DNA from: Sphingomonas sp. Leaf67
Lineage (GTDB): Bacteria; Pseudomonadota; Alphaproteobacteria; Sphingomonadales; Sphingomonadaceae
NCBI RefSeq assembly: GCF_001421965.1
Contig: NZ_LMLP01000001.1
Span: forward strand, 124,001-188,000
Direction of reading: 5' to 3'
Length of the DNA: 64,000 nt
This document shows, one piece after another, positions 43,789-54,516 of this stretch (position 1 is its first letter; every line of letters starts with the position of its first letter). The notes under the pieces were generated by a model that saw only the letters and a list, made by a program, of their open reading frames with translations, was not told the origin of the DNA and searched no databases. A program made the translations under genes and the position numbers.

Positions 43789-45054
43789 CTACGCCGCGTC
43801 GCCCGCTTTTTTCTTCTCGGCATAGACGCGGACCGGTTCCTTGCGGCCCTCGATCACGTCCTTGTCGATCACGACTTCATCGACGCCATCCATCGACGGC
43901 AGATCGAACATCGTGTCGAGCAATATGCCTTCGAGGATCGACCGCAGCCCGCGCGCACCGGTCTTGCGCTCGATCGCGCGCTTCGACACCGAGACCAGCG
44001 CCTCGTCGTTGAAGCCGAGCTTCACACCCTCCATGTCGAACAGCTTCTGATACTGTTTAACCAGCGCGTTCTTCGGTTCGGTCAGGATCTTCAACAGCGC
44101 CGCAACGTCGAGATCTTCCAGCGTTGCGATCACCGGCAAACGGCCGACGAATTCGGGGATAAGGCCGAACTTGAGCAGATCCTCCGGCTCGGTCTGGCGC
44201 AGCACCTCGCCGGTGCGGCGCTCTTCGGGTGCCGCGACATAGGCACCGAAGCCGATCGATTTGCCCTGCAGACGGTCGGCGATGATCTTTTCGAGACCCG
44301 CGAACGCACCGCCACAGATGAACAGGATGTTCGTCGTATCGACCTGCAGGAACTCCTGCTGCGGATGCTTGCGCCCGCCCTGCGGCGGAACCGACGCGGT
44401 CGTGCCCTCCATCAGCTTGAGCAGCGCCTGCTGCACGCCCTCGCCCGACACGTCGCGCGTAATCGACGGGTTTTCGGCCTTGCGGCTGATCTTGTCGATT
44501 TCATCGATGTAAACGATCCCGCGCTGCGCCCGCTCGACGTTATAGTCCGACGCCTGCAGCAGCTTGAGGATGATGTTCTCGACATCCTCGCCGACATAGC
44601 CGGCTTCGGTCAGCGTTGTCGCGTCCGCCATGGTGAACGGCACGTCGAGGATGCGTGCCAGCGTCTGCGCCAGCAACGTCTTTCCGCAACCGGTCGGGCC
44701 GACCAGCAGGATGTTCGACTTCGCCAGTTCGACGTCGGCACCCTTCTGACCATGGTTCAACCGCTTGTAATGGTTGTGAACCGCGACCGACAGGACACGC
44801 TTGGCCTGCTTCTGCCCGATGACGTAATCGTCGAGCACGTTGCAGATTTCCTGCGGCGTCGGGACACCGCCGTCCTTCTTGGCGACCAGAGCCGACTTCG
44901 TTTCCTCACGGATGATGTCGTTGCACAGTTCGACGCATTCGTCGCAGATGAACACGGTCGGACCCGCGATCAGCTTACGCACCTCATGCTGCGACTTGCC
45001 GCAGAACGAGCAGTACAGTGTGCTCTTGGAGTCGCCGCCGCTGAGCTTCGTCAT
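43789..45054 (-). CDS. clpX: ATP-dependent Clp protease ATP-binding subunit ClpX
   Basis: This 421-residue unfoldase has the N-terminal zinc domain ([12 protein letters not shown], then CDECVELC), Walker [16 protein letters not shown], Walker [11 protein letters not shown], the pore loop GYVGEDVE and the ClpP-docking IGF loop SIGFGAY. It threads proteins into ClpP. It lies 129 bp downstream of clpP, the usual order. Confidence 0.97.
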   Translation of the reverse strand: MTKLSGGDSKSTLYCSFCGKSQHEVRKLIAGPTVFICDECVELCNDIIREETKSALVAKKDGGVPTPQEICNVLDDYVIGQKQAKRVLSVAVHNHYKRLNHGQKGADVELAKSNILLVGPTGCGKTLLAQTLARILDVPFTMADATTLTEAGYVGEDVENIILKLLQASDYNVERAQRGIVYIDEIDKISRKAENPSITRDVSGEGVQQALLKLMEGTTASVPPQGGRKHPQQEFLQVDTTNILFICGGAFAGLEKIIADRLQGKSIGFGAYVAAPEERRTGEVLRQTEPEDLLKFGLIPEFVGRLPVIATLEDLDVAALLKILTEPKNALVKQYQKLFDMEGVKLGFNDEALVSVSKRAIERKTGARGLRSILEGILLDTMFDLPSMDGVDEVVIDKDVIEGRKEPVRVYAEKKKAGDAA

Positions 45055-45183
45055 TCAAATCATCTCCCGCGCCGCCGTGGCGCGTCTTGCCGCCTGTCAG
45101 GATACACACAGGCTCATATCCGGCAATGCCTTAAAAGTTTATCCGACCGCGCCGCCGGTTGATGCGCGGTCGGCCGAACCGCC

Positions 45184-45813
45184 TCAGGCTCCCGAGCTTC
45201 CTTCCTCGGGCGCGCCCGGACGCTTGTCGAATACCTGATCGACCAGTCCAAACGCCTTGGCCTCGTCCGCTTCGAGGAAGGTATCGCGGTCCATCGCCCG
45301 TTCGATCACATCCAACGGCTTCCCGGTGTATTTCGCGTAAAGGTCGTTCATCCGACGGCGAATACGCAGGATTTCCTTGGCCTGGATTTCGATGTCCGAC
45401 GCCATGCCCTGCGCGCCGCCCGACGGCTGGTGGATCATGATGCGCGCGTTGGTCAACGCTACACGCATGCCGGGTTCGCCCGACGCCAGCAGGAAGCTGC
45501 CCATCGACGCCGCCTGACCGATGCAGACCGTGCCGACGCGTGGACGGATATACTGCATGGTGTCGTGGATCGCCATACCGGCCGTCACCACGCCGCCCGG
45601 CGAATTGATGTACATCCAGATGTCCTTCTTCGGATTTTCCGATTCGAGGAACAGCAGCTGAGCGGTGATCAGCGAGGCCATATGATCCTCGACGCCGCCG
45701 GTCACGAACACGATGCGTTCACGCAACAGGCGCGAATAGATGTCAAAGCTGCGCTCGCCGCGGCTCGACTGTTCGATGACGATAGGGACGAGGCCGTCGT
45801 GAATATCCTGCAT
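45184..45813 (-). CDS. clpP: ATP-dependent Clp protease proteolytic subunit ClpP
   Basis: This 209-residue serine protease has the oxyanion region INSPGGVV, the catalytic Ser in GQAASMGS, His in [11 protein letters not shown] and Asp in the following [14 protein letters not shown] region. It forms the tetradecameric chamber capped by ClpX. ATG 45813 with GGGAA upstream gives the family N-terminus ([20 protein letters not shown]). Confidence 0.97.
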   Translation of the reverse strand: MQDIHDGLVPIVIEQSSRGERSFDIYSRLLRERIVFVTGGVEDHMASLITAQLLFLESENPKKDIWMYINSPGGVVTAGMAIHDTMQYIRPRVGTVCIGQAASMGSFLLASGEPGMRVALTNARIMIHQPSGGAQGMASDIEIQAKEILRIRRRMNDLYAKYTGKPLDVIERAMDRDTFLEADEAKAFGLVDQVFDKRPGAPEEGSSGA

Positions 45814-45906
45814 TGGGTTCCCGCTGAGTAGAATTCGCCCCCTACATCGGCGCTCGCGGAAGGCGACGCAAGAGGCTACCCCGCCGCAGCGCACCCGGAA
45901 AGATGG

Positions 45907-46833
45907 TTAGCGGCCACCCGGTGCGCGGTGCGCGAGATAGGCAAGCCGTCGAACCTCCCGCCTGCCGCGTACGACGGTATCGAGGATCAACCCCGAGAAC
46001 AGGCAGAGCGACGCCAGGATCACGAGGCCGGTCGCGAGGATCGCGGTCGGAAAGCGTGGCACCAGTCCGGTCTTTGCATAGGTGATCGCGAGCGGTACCG
46101 CGAGGATCACGGCGAGCACCGCCAGCGCCAGCCCGATCGCACCGAAAAACCACAGGGGCCGCTCGATCCGGTAGAGCGTCGCGATGGTACGAGCGATGCG
46201 AAAGCCGTCGCCATAGGTCGACAGCTTCGAGGCCGATCCCTCCGGACGGGCGAAATAGCGCGTGGCGATCTCCGCCACCGGCATGCGAAGTTCGAGCGCG
46301 TGGACGCTGATCTCGGTCTCGATTTCAAACCCGGCCGACAGCGACGGAAAACTCTTTACGAACCGGCGCGAAAACACCCGGTACCCTGACAGGATATCGG
46401 TGAAACTCCGGCCGAACAGCCGGGCGAGCATGCCCGTCAGCATGGCATTGCCGAAGCGGTGACCGCGCCGATAGGCCAGTACGGCCTCGCTTACCCGTTG
46501 CCCGACGACCATGTCGAGTTGTTCGTCGATCAACCGCGCGACCAGTTGCGGTGCCGCCTCCGCGTCATAGGTCGCATCGCCGTCGGCCATGACGTAGATG
46601 TCGGCGTCGATGTCGGCGAACATCCGTCGCACGACCGCACCCTTGCCCTGCAGGCGCTCGGTCCGCACCACCGCCCCCGCCGCCTGCGCGACCTCGATCG
46701 TGCGATCGGTGGAGTTGTTGTCGTACACATAGACGGTCGCCTGCGGCAGCGCGGCGCGGAACTCGGCGACGGTCGCCGCGATCGCGGCTTCTTCGTTATA
46801 GCAGGGCAGCAGGACGGCGACGGTCATGGACAT
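45907..46833 (-). CDS. GT2 glycosyltransferase with C-terminal membrane helices (GtrB/DPM-like)
   Basis: This 308-residue enzyme has a GT-A domain (AVLLPCYNEEAAI, VYDNNSTDRTIEVA, ADGDATYDAE, LSGYRVFSRRFVK) in residues 1-230 and two or three hydrophobic helices at the end. This is the pattern of enzymes that load a sugar onto polyprenyl phosphate (dolichol-phosphate-mannose-synthase-like or GtrB). Acceptor and sugar are not known. ATG 46833 or 46827 may be the start. It sits between tig and clpP, which is an unusual insertion in a proteostasis cluster. Confidence 0.85.
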   Translation of the reverse strand: MSMTVAVLLPCYNEEAAIAATVAEFRAALPQATVYVYDNNSTDRTIEVAQAAGAVVRTERLQGKGAVVRRMFADIDADIYVMADGDATYDAEAAPQLVARLIDEQLDMVVGQRVSEAVLAYRRGHRFGNAMLTGMLARLFGRSFTDILSGYRVFSRRFVKSFPSLSAGFEIETEISVHALELRMPVAEIATRYFARPEGSASKLSTYGDGFRIARTIATLYRIERPLWFFGAIGLALAVLAVILAVPLAITYAKTGLVPRFPTAILATGLVILASLCLFSGLILDTVVRGRREVRRLAYLAHRAPGGR

Positions 46834-46882
46834 GCCCGGGCGTACAACATCCCGCGTCGCCGAAAGCAAGCATCCCGACAGC

Positions 46883-46924
46883 AAAAGGCCGCCCGCTCCC
46901 GTTCGGGAAGCGGACGGCCTTTAT
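46883..46924 (-). terminator. Terminator after trigger factor gene
   Basis: Outer arms AAAGGCCG and CGGCCTTT enclose an inner CCGCT/AGCGG stem with a GTTC loop. It lies 20 bp past the tig stop and has A and T runs on both sides. Confidence 0.75.
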
Positions 46925-46943
46925 GCCGTTCCGTCCGGACCGA

Positions 46944-48554
46944 TCAGCCTTCTTCGGCTTCGGTCTCGACCTTCTTCTTGGCGCGTGGCTTCTTGGCCGG
47001 TGCCGGTTCGGCCTCCGCGTCAGCGGTTTCGGCCGGCGCATCGTCGGCCTTCTTCGCAGGTGCCTTGCGGGTCGCGGCCTTCTTCTTGGGCGCTTCGGCT
47101 TCGGCCGGCGCGTCGGGCGAAGCCGGCTCGACGTCCTTGGCCGTTACCGGCTTCGCCGCAGCGTGGTCATGGTCGTGGCTGTGATCGTGACCGCAGTCCG
47201 GGCCATGCACGTGCGGCACCGCACCTTCTTCGCTCTCGATCGCGGCTTCGAGTTCCTCGCGCGACACTTCGCGGTCCGTGATCTCGGCCTTGCCGAACAG
47301 GAAGTCGACGACCTTGTCCTCGTACAGCGGGGCACGCAGCTGGGCGGCCGCCATCGGCTCCTGCTGGACATACTGCATGAAACGCTGGCGATCTTCCGGG
47401 CCGTACTGCTGCGCGGCCTGCATGATCAGGCGCTGCATTTCCTGCTGGCTGACCTCGATGCCGTTGGCCTGGCCGATTTCCGACAGCAGCAGGCCGAGGC
47501 GGACGCGACGGACGGCGATCTGGCGATAATCCTCACGCTCGGCTTCCAACTCGGCACGGGCGGCTTCCGGATCGGCTTCGTGGCCGGCTTCATGCTGAAG
47601 CTGTGCCCAGATCTGCTCGAACTCGGCTTCGACCATCGACGGCGGAACTTCGAAATCATGGCCGGCGGCGAGCTGATCGAGCAGCTTGCGCTTCATGTGC
47701 GTGCGGGTCAGGCCGTTGAGTTCCTGCTCGATCTGGCCCTTGATGAGGCCACGCAGCTGCTCGAGGCTTTCGAGACCCAGCGACTTGGCGAACTCGTCGT
47801 CCGGACCGCCTTCGGCAGGTACCTTCACATCGGTGATCTTCAGGTCGAAGGTCGCGGCCTTGCCCTTCAGGTTTTCGGCCTGATAGTCGTCGGGGAAGGT
47901 GACGTTGATCGTCTTTTCGTCGCCCTTCTTCACGCCGACCAGCTGGTCTTCGAAACCGGGGATCAGACGACCCGATCCGATCTCGATCGACATGCCTTCG
48001 CCGGTGCCGCCGTCGAACGCGACGTCGTCGACCTTGCCGACGAAATCCATTACGACCAGATCGCCGGTCGCGGCCTCATGGCCTTCCTCGGCGTCTTCGT
48101 GGCGCTTGTTGCTGCTGGCGAGCTGTTCGATCTGCTGATCGACCACCGTTTCGTCGGCGGGGACGGTCAGGCGCTCCAGCTGCAGCCCGTCGATCGCCGG
48201 GGCCGGCACGTCGGGCAGGACTTCCAGCGAGACCGAAACCGCAGCGTCCTGGCCGGGCGCATAGGTGCCGTCGAGCGACACCTGCGGGGCGGTGGCAGGG
48301 CGCAGCTTCTGTTCGGCGATCAGCGTCTGGATGCCGTCCTGGATCGAGCTGTTGAGCGCATCCTGCGCCAACGCCTCGCCATGCATCTTGCGAACCAGGT
48401 TCGCCGGCACCTTGCCGGGGCGGAAGCCGGGCATCTTCACGGTCGGGGCAACGCGCTTGACCTCGGCATCGACCTTTGAGTCGATATCTGCCGCGGTGAT
48501 GGTCAGCATGTAGGCGCGCTTCAGGCCCTCGTTCAACGTCTCGACAGTCTGCAT
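46944..48554 (-). CDS. tig: Trigger factor with extended His-rich C-terminal tail
   Basis: This 536-residue ribosome-bound chaperone starts at ATG 48554. The N-terminal ribosome-binding domain carries the signature region GFRPGKVPANLV, the PPIase domain follows (VVMDFVGKVDDVAFDGG, GFEDQLVGVKKGDEKTINVTFP), then the long helical C-domain. After the normal end near residue 430 there is a metal-site-like run HVHGPDCGHDHSHDHDH and an Ala/Lys/Glu tail of about 80 residues. Core length is normal; the tail is the oddity, discussed in the findings. It precedes the GT2 and clpP genes. Confidence 0.95.
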   Translation of the reverse strand: MQTVETLNEGLKRAYMLTITAADIDSKVDAEVKRVAPTVKMPGFRPGKVPANLVRKMHGEALAQDALNSSIQDGIQTLIAEQKLRPATAPQVSLDGTYAPGQDAAVSVSLEVLPDVPAPAIDGLQLERLTVPADETVVDQQIEQLASSNKRHEDAEEGHEAATGDLVVMDFVGKVDDVAFDGGTGEGMSIEIGSGRLIPGFEDQLVGVKKGDEKTINVTFPDDYQAENLKGKAATFDLKITDVKVPAEGGPDDEFAKSLGLESLEQLRGLIKGQIEQELNGLTRTHMKRKLLDQLAAGHDFEVPPSMVEAEFEQIWAQLQHEAGHEADPEAARAELEAEREDYRQIAVRRVRLGLLLSEIGQANGIEVSQQEMQRLIMQAAQQYGPEDRQRFMQYVQQEPMAAAQLRAPLYEDKVVDFLFGKAEITDREVSREELEAAIESEEGAVPHVHGPDCGHDHSHDHDHAAAKPVTAKDVEPASPDAPAEAEAPKKKAATRKAPAKKADDAPAETADAEAEPAPAKKPRAKKKVETEAEEG

Positions 48555-48620
48555 TCTCGAAGCTTTCGTCAAAGGAATCGATTCGGGGCGGCTCCAGCAT
48601 CGACCGGGCGGCGGCGTCAC

Positions 48621-48705
<85 letters not shown>

Positions 48706-48842
48706 CGAGCGGACGCCGCCGGCACGGGCGCGTCTATAGCAGCCATGCACGCCGGGGCAAGTCGCCACGCTTCGCAGAGTTGCGGGCGGGCCGCAACCCG
48801 TGTCCACGGGACGCGTTGAGGGAAATGAAGGAGAGCGCGTTC

Positions 48843-49073
48843 ATGCCCGTAGAACCACCCATCCCCGCCGAAACCCCCGCCCCCGATCCCGGCGTCGCAC
48901 CGACCACGCCGCCGCCCGAATATCCGATACCGCAGACCGAGCCGGGACAACCGACCGCCCCGCCGCCCGAAATCGACGTGCCCGGCCCCGACATTGACGT
49001 GCCATCGCCCATGCCTGGGGGCGACCCCGGTGTGACGCCGGTACCTGGCCAACCAGTGATGGATGGGAACTGA
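48843..49073 (+). CDS. Proline-rich small protein, unknown
   Basis: A 76-residue low-complexity protein dominated by Pro, Asp and Glu (for example PPEYPIPQTEPGQPTAPPPE, VPGPDIDVPSPMPGG). It has GGAG upstream of the ATG. No fold or family is recognised; it is probably disordered. The next gene starts 1 bp after its stop, so the two are likely one operon. Confidence 0.5.
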   Translation: MPVEPPIPAETPAPDPGVAPTTPPPEYPIPQTEPGQPTAPPPEIDVPGPDIDVPSPMPGGDPGVTPVPGQPVMDGN

Positions 49074-49074
49074 C

Positions 49075-49293
49075 ATGAGCGACCGCGATCGCAGCAGCCA
49101 CCCCGACAGCCCGCCCGAAGGCGACACCGATCGCCGCAGCGACATCGAAAAGGCGGTCGACACCGTCAATGGCGACGTCGAACGGGCCGGTACCGACGCC
49201 GGTGCCACGTCACCGACCGAACCGACCGTCTCGCCTGACAGCGCAGGCGGGTCGGGCGGTGTCGTCCGCAATCAGGAAGGCGACGGCCAATAG
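49075..49293 (+). CDS. Acidic, disordered small protein, unknown
   Basis: A 72-residue hydrophilic protein rich in Asp, Ser, Gly and Thr (SDRDRSSHPDSPPEGDTDRR, then DIEKAVDTVNGDVERAG). It starts immediately after the Pro-rich gene. One short amphipathic helix may form at 26-42. I recognise no family. Composition resembles stress-related disordered proteins, which is speculation. Confidence 0.5.
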   Translation: MSDRDRSSHPDSPPEGDTDRRSDIEKAVDTVNGDVERAGTDAGATSPTEPTVSPDSAGGSGGVVRNQEGDGQ

Positions 49294-49294
49294 G

Positions 49295-49924
49295 TCAGCG
49301 CGAAACGACCCGCCGCGCGGTGATGACCTTCACCGGCGCGGCGGGCATTTCGCCTTTGAACGCGCCATTGGTCGCCTTGGCCGGATCGACCGGCGTATCG
49401 AGTATCCTGGTCAGGACATCGCGCCCCTCGACGATCCGCGCGAAGGCGGCATAGCCCTGCCCGTCGGCCGGTACGCCCGGCGCGGCATCGAGCGAACGCC
49501 GCTGATCCCCGACCGAAATCGTGAACTCCCCCCGCGCCGTTCCGACGCCGAGTCGCGCGACCGATAGCGTGCCATCGGTGTGCGACAGACCGGTCTGAGT
49601 CGTCGGTTCGTGCTTGATCGGCGGCAGATACCGTTTCGCGTCGGTGTGCGGGCCGAACTGCACGAAGCCGAAATCGGGGCCGACCTTGACGATGCGGTAG
49701 AAGCTGACGCCGTCGAGCCGCTTCTGATCGACATAGCGCAGAAAATTGGCGGCGGTGATCGGCGCGCGCTTCGTCTCCACCTCGACGACCAGCGTTCCCG
49801 CCGTCGTGACGATCGCGACGCGCGGCAGCGGCGCTTCGGCCGGTGTCGAAACCGGTGCCTGTGCCAGCGCCGGTCCTGCCCATGCCAGCGCCAACAGCAA
49901 CGCGCGTCGCGTCGTCTTCATCAT
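49295..49924 (-). CDS. Periplasmic cyclophilin-type peptidyl-prolyl isomerase
   Basis: This 209-residue protein has a signal peptide ([19 protein letters not shown]) and a cyclophilin fold with the catalytic Arg in FYRIV, VQFG and [10 protein letters not shown]. Some core positions are non-canonical (FYR for FHR). It should speed proline isomerisation in the periplasm. Its ATG overlaps the gatB stop as ATGA, giving unusual coupling to a translation gene. Confidence 0.85.
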   Translation of the reverse strand: MMKTTRRALLLALAWAGPALAQAPVSTPAEAPLPRVAIVTTAGTLVVEVETKRAPITAANFLRYVDQKRLDGVSFYRIVKVGPDFGFVQFGPHTDAKRYLPPIKHEPTTQTGLSHTDGTLSVARLGVGTARGEFTISVGDQRRSLDAAPGVPADGQGYAAFARIVEGRDVLTRILDTPVDPAKATNGAFKGEMPAAPVKVITARRVVSR

Positions 49925-51405
49925 CCCAGCGCCTTCTTCAGCAGGTCGTTGACCACGCCCGGATTGGCCTTGCCGCCCATCGCCTTCATCGTCTGGCCGA
50001 CGAAGAACCCGAAGAGCTTGTCCTTGCCGCCGCGGTAGTCGGCGACCTTGTCGGCGTTCTTTGCCATGACCTCGGCGATCACCGCCTCGATCGCACCGGT
50101 GTCGCTGGTCTGCTTCAGGCCGCGTTCCTCGACGATCGCGTTCGCCCCCTGCCCTGTTTCGAGCATGAATTCGAATACCTGCTTCGACAGCGTGCCCGAC
50201 AGCGTGCCGTCGGCGACCAGCTTCAGCAATTCCGCGCCTTGTGCCGGCGAGACCGGGCTGTCGACAATGCCCTTACCCAACCGGTTCAGCGCCCCGTACA
50301 GGTCAGAAATCAACCAGTTGGCGGCGGACTTTGCCGGCACGTCCGAACCGCATTCGGCCAGCAGCGCCTCGAACCAGCGCGCCGTTTCAACCTCGGCGGT
50401 CAGTACGGCGGCGTTGTACGCCGACAGGCCCAACTCGCCCTCATAGCGATTGCGCTTGGCATCCGGCAGTTCGGGCAGGCTCGCACGGCATTCGTCGAGG
50501 AATGCGTCGTCGAGTTCGAGCGGCAGCAGGTCGGGATCGGGGAAGTAGCGATAATCATGCGCGTCTTCCTTCGATCGCATCGACCGGGTCACGCCCTTGT
50601 CCGGATCGAACAGGCGGGTTTCCTGCACGATGCGGCCGCCATCCTCGATCACCGCGACCTGCCGATTCGCCTCATATTCGATCGCGGCCATTACGAACCG
50701 GACCGAGTTGACGTTCTTGGTCTCCGTCCGCGTGCCCAGTTCCTCGCCCGGCCGGCGCACAGAGACATTGACGTCGGCGCGCATCGACCCCTGATCCATA
50801 TTGCCGTCGCACGACCCGACATAGCGCAGGATCGTCCGCAGCTTCGACAGATACGCCCCTGCCTCGGCTGGCGAACGCATGTCGGGACGGCTGACGATCT
50901 CCATCAGCGCGACGCCCGACCGGTTGAGGTCGACGTACGAGCGGGTCGGATGCTGGTCGTGCATCAGCTTGCCGGCATCCTGCTCGACATGGATGCGCTC
51001 CACGCCGATCGTCTTGGTCGGGCTGTCGGGATTCTTCTCGTCGAGCACGACCGTGACCGACCCCTCGCCGACCAGCGGGTGGTAGAGCTGGCTGATCTGA
51101 TAGCCCTGCGGGAGATCGGCGTAGAAATAATTCTTGCGGTCAAAGCGCGACCATTTGTTGATGACCGCATCGATCGCCATCCCGGTCCGGACTGCCTGCC
51201 GAATGCATTCGCGATTCGGCGTCGGCAACATGCCCGGCATCGCGGCGTCGACCAGCGACACCTGCGTATTCGGCTCGGCACCGAACGCGGTTGCCGCCCC
51301 GGAGAACAGCTTGGCGTTCGACGTGACCTGAGCATGGACTTCGAGGCCGATCACGACCTCCCAGTCGCCGGTCGCGCCACGGATGCGATAGGTGGATTCG
51401 GTCAT
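49921..51405 (-). CDS. gatB: Asp/Glu-tRNA(Asn/Gln) amidotransferase subunit B
   Basis: This 494-residue subunit binds and activates misacylated tRNA for amidation by GatA. It starts with [13 protein letters not shown] and carries [31 protein letters not shown] and VKNVNS-like TKNVNSVRF, with the C-terminal YqeY-like tail. RBS AGAAGAAA precedes the ATG. It is 127 bp downstream of gatA. That gap holds no recognised gene. Confidence 0.97.
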   Translation of the reverse strand: MTESTYRIRGATGDWEVVIGLEVHAQVTSNAKLFSGAATAFGAEPNTQVSLVDAAMPGMLPTPNRECIRQAVRTGMAIDAVINKWSRFDRKNYFYADLPQGYQISQLYHPLVGEGSVTVVLDEKNPDSPTKTIGVERIHVEQDAGKLMHDQHPTRSYVDLNRSGVALMEIVSRPDMRSPAEAGAYLSKLRTILRYVGSCDGNMDQGSMRADVNVSVRRPGEELGTRTETKNVNSVRFVMAAIEYEANRQVAVIEDGGRIVQETRLFDPDKGVTRSMRSKEDAHDYRYFPDPDLLPLELDDAFLDECRASLPELPDAKRNRYEGELGLSAYNAAVLTAEVETARWFEALLAECGSDVPAKSAANWLISDLYGALNRLGKGIVDSPVSPAQGAELLKLVADGTLSGTLSKQVFEFMLETGQGANAIVEERGLKQTSDTGAIEAVIAEVMAKNADKVADYRGGKDKLFGFFVGQTMKAMGGKANPGVVNDLLKKALG

Positions 51406-51532
51406 CGTCTTTTTCTTCTGCTCCGACCAAAGCGTTTGGTGACGGCATTTTCACACCGATCAAACAACACTCCGAACAATTCCGTTATGACCTCGTCGAT
51501 CGCCTGGAAGAGCAATTCGGCAAGGAAATGAA

Positions 51533-53014
51533 TCACCACCACTTATCCGCACGGGCAACAAATCCGGCCCGCTGCTCGATCGCCAGTCCGGCGTTCAATA
51601 CGCCCTGTTCATCGAGCGGTCGGCCGATAATCTGCAACCCCAGCGGCAACCCGTCCTTGTCGACGCCGCCCGGCACACTCATCGCCGGCAGGCCCGCCAG
51701 CGACGACGGCACGGTGAAGACGTCGTTCAGGTACATCGCAATCGGATCGGCGCTCTTTTCGCCCAGCGCGAACGCCGCCGACGGCGCGGTCGGGGTCAAC
51801 AGCACGTCGCACTGCTCGAACGCCGCTTCGAAATCGCGCGCGATCAGCGTCCGCACCTTTTGTGCCTGCGTATAATAGGCGTCGTAGAAACCGGCCGACA
51901 GCACATAGGTGCCGATCATGATCCGGCGCTTCACCTCGTCGCCGAAGCCCGCGGCGCGGGTCGCGGCATACATGTCCTGCAGGCCGGCACCATCGGGCAG
52001 CACCCGTTGACCATAGCGCACGCCATCATAGCGGGCGAGGTTCGACGACGCTTCGGCCGGAGCGATGATGTAATAGGCCGGCAGCGCATATTTGGTATGC
52101 GGCAGCGAGACCTCGACGATCTCCGCGCCGGCATCCTTCAGCCAGTCGATGCCTTGCTGCCACAGCGCCTCGATCTCGGCGGGCATGCCGTCGACACGAT
52201 ATTCCTTCGGGATACCGACGCGCTTGCCGCGCAGGTCGGCGTTGAGGCCCGCTTCCCATGCCGGCACCGGCAGGTCGAGCGACGTCGCGTCCTTCGCATC
52301 GAACCCCGCCATCGCCTCCAGCATGATCGCACAGTCGCGGGTATCGTGCGCCATCGGCCCCGCCTGATCGAGCGACGAAGCGAAGGCGACGACGCCGTAG
52401 CGCGAGCAGCGGCCATAGGTCGGCTTGATGCCGGTGATCCCGACGAACGCGGCCGGCTGACGGATCGAGCCGCCGGTATCGGTGCCGGTCGCCGCGGGGC
52501 ACAGCCGCGCCGCGATCGCCGCCGACGAGCCACCCGACGACCCGCCCGGTGCCAGCGGCGCGGTATCGCCCGGCCGACGCCATGGCGAGATGACGTTGCC
52601 GAACGCACTGGTTTCGTTGGACGATCCCATGGCGAACTGGTCGAGGTTCAGCTTGCCCAGCATCCCCGCACCGGCATTCCACAAATTGCCCGACACGGTC
52701 GATTCATATTGCGGCACGAAGCCCTTCAGGATGTCGCTCGCCGCCGTGGTCTCCACGCCCTGTGTGCAGAACAGGTCCTTCATGCCGATCGGTACACCGG
52801 CAAGGGGCTTGAGCGTCTCGCCGGCGGCGCGCGCGTCGTCGGCTGCCCTGGCAGCGGCACGCGCATGGTCGGGGGTCTCGACAAGGAACGCGTTGAGCGG
52901 CTTTGCAGCGGAGACCGCGTCGATGAACGCATCGGCGACGTCGCGGGCGGAAAAATCGCCGCCGCGCACGCCGTCGCGGATCGCGGCGACGCCAAGGTCG
53001 GTCAGGTTCGACAC
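51533..53014 (-). CDS. gatA: Asp/Glu-tRNA amidotransferase subunit A
   Basis: This 493-residue amidase subunit releases ammonia from glutamine. The Ser-cisSer-Lys triad is seen in [11 protein letters not shown] (Lys), [11 protein letters not shown] and [18 protein letters not shown] 53014 overlaps the gatC TAG by one base (TAGTG). The frame is open to 53647, but the upstream part is antisense of other genes. Confidence 0.96.
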   Translation of the reverse strand: MSNLTDLGVAAIRDGVRGGDFSARDVADAFIDAVSAAKPLNAFLVETPDHARAAARAADDARAAGETLKPLAGVPIGMKDLFCTQGVETTAASDILKGFVPQYESTVSGNLWNAGAGMLGKLNLDQFAMGSSNETSAFGNVISPWRRPGDTAPLAPGGSSGGSSAAIAARLCPAATGTDTGGSIRQPAAFVGITGIKPTYGRCSRYGVVAFASSLDQAGPMAHDTRDCAIMLEAMAGFDAKDATSLDLPVPAWEAGLNADLRGKRVGIPKEYRVDGMPAEIEALWQQGIDWLKDAGAEIVEVSLPHTKYALPAYYIIAPAEASSNLARYDGVRYGQRVLPDGAGLQDMYAATRAAGFGDEVKRRIMIGTYVLSAGFYDAYYTQAQKVRTLIARDFEAAFEQCDVLLTPTAPSAAFALGEKSADPIAMYLNDVFTVPSSLAGLPAMSVPGGVDKDGLPLGLQIIGRPLDEQGVLNAGLAIEQRAGFVARADKWW

Positions 53015-53301
53015 TATTCGATCACTTTCGGAACGGTGAAAAAGCCATGCTCGCCCTGCGGCGCATTGGCGAGCACACGGTCGCGGACGTCGCCATCGGT
53101 GACGACATCGTCGCGCAGGCGCAGATGATTGGGGATGACCGCGGTCATCGGTTCGACGCCGCTGGTATCGACCTCGCCCAGTTGCTCGATAAAACCGATG
53201 ATATTGCCGAGTTCGGGTGCCAGCTTTTCGGCTTCGGCATCGGTGATCGCGATACGGGCAAGGCCGGCCACGCGTTTGACGGTTGCAGGTTCGACGGACA
53301 T
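53014..53301 (-). CDS. gatC: Asp/Glu-tRNA amidotransferase subunit C
   Basis: This 95-residue stabilising subunit has the usual N-terminal [12 protein letters not shown], the middle [21 protein letters not shown] and the C-terminal RLRDDVV and FFTVPKVIE. It starts the gatCA(B) operon and is divergent from the DUF3089-type gene 105 bp away. Confidence 0.96.
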   Translation of the reverse strand: MSVEPATVKRVAGLARIAITDAEAEKLAPELGNIIGFIEQLGEVDTSGVEPMTAVIPNHLRLRDDVVTDGDVRDRVLANAPQGEHGFFTVPKVIE

Positions 53302-53406
53302 GGCATGGGCGGCTAGCATTCCGGCGAGCCCCCCACAAGCACCGCAAAGCGGTTGCGTGGGAACGCCGCTTCCCCCACCAATGCCGAGATAACGGCGGAG
53401 ACGGGG

Positions 53407-54516
53407 TTGGCGCGCAAATTCCTGTATGTGGTGGCGGCACTGATCGTGCTGGCGATCGCCGCGCTGTTCGCCTTTCGCCTGTTCGGCAACCACCTGTTGC
53501 GCCGGGCGATGGTCCCGGGCGTCGCGTTTCGCGCCGAACCCGCGATGCCGGCCAACGCCTATGCCGACCGCGCCCTGTGGTTCGCCCGGCCGGGACTGAC
53601 CAATACGCCGGTCGACTGGCTGCCGCAGGGTATCGCACCGACGGCACCGGGCGATGCCGAAGTCTTCTTCGTTCATCCGACGTCGTTCGTCGGCACCGAT
53701 CGCTGGAACGCCGCGCTCGATGATCGCGAATCGAACGGCCGGGCGCAGGTGTTCCTGCGCGGACAGGCCAGCGCGTTCAGCGCCGCCGGTCGGGTCTGGG
53801 CACCGCGCTATCGCCAAGCGACGTTCGGTGCCTTCCTGACCGGCGACGCCGCGGCCACGCAGGCGCTCGATCTCGCCTATCGTGACGTTGCGGCGGCGTT
53901 CGATACGTTCGTCGCCGAAGCCGATCCGAAGCGCCCGATCATCCTCGCCGGGCACAGCCAGGGCGCACTGCACCTGACGCGACTGCTGCGGGAGAAGGTT
54001 GCCGGCACCCCGCTCGCCCGCCGCATCGTCGCGGCTTATGTCGTCGGCTGGCCGGTATCGAAGGCGACCGACCTGACCGCCCTTGGCCTGCCCGAATGCA
54101 CCACCGCCGATCAGGCGCGCTGTCTGCTGTCGTGGCAGAGCTTCGCCGAACCTGCCGACCCGACGCTCATCGTCGAGCGATATGACGCGTCGACCGGGTT
54201 CGACGGACGTGCACGCAGCGGGACGCCGATGGTATGCACCAACCCGCTGACCGACACCGCCAACGCCGCCGCGCCGGCCAGCGCGAATCAGGGCACGCTG
54301 ATCCCAGACAAGGAGCTGACCGATGCGACGATGACGCCGGGTCTGGTCCCCGCCCGTTGCGACGAACGCGGTGTCCTGCTCATTGGCGACAGCCCGCCCG
54401 ATCTCGGCCCCTATGTGCTGCCGGGCAATAACTGGCACGTGTACGATTACAGCCTGTTCTGGGCGAATGTCCGCGCCGACGCACTGCGCCGGCTGGCGGC
54501 ATGGGAGAAACGATGA
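53407..54516 (+). CDS. DUF3089-like alpha/beta hydrolase, membrane-anchored
   Basis: This 369-residue protein has an N-terminal hydrophobic anchor ([20 protein letters not shown]) and a lipase-like nucleophile elbow [27 protein letters not shown] and [15 protein letters not shown] match the DUF3089 family. The substrate is unknown. The start is uncertain: TTG 53407 has GGAG at good spacing, while TTG 53353 gives a longer form. It overlaps ruvX by 4 bp. Confidence 0.78.
   Translation: MARKFLYVVAALIVLAIAALFAFRLFGNHLLRRAMVPGVAFRAEPAMPANAYADRALWFARPGLTNTPVDWLPQGIAPTAPGDAEVFFVHPTSFVGTDRWNAALDDRESNGRAQVFLRGQASAFSAAGRVWAPRYRQATFGAFLTGDAAATQALDLAYRDVAAAFDTFVAEADPKRPIILAGHSQGALHLTRLLREKVAGTPLARRIVAAYVVGWPVSKATDLTALGLPECTTADQARCLLSWQSFAEPADPTLIVERYDASTGFDGRARSGTPMVCTNPLTDTANAAAPASANQGTLIPDKELTDATMTPGLVPARCDERGVLLIGDSPPDLGPYVLPGNNWHVYDYSLFWANVRADALRRLAAWEKR

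Noticed and set aside
51406-51532. Possible extra gene between gatA and gatB
   Set aside because: The 127-bp gap has no open frame with a start and ribosome site that looks like a protein.
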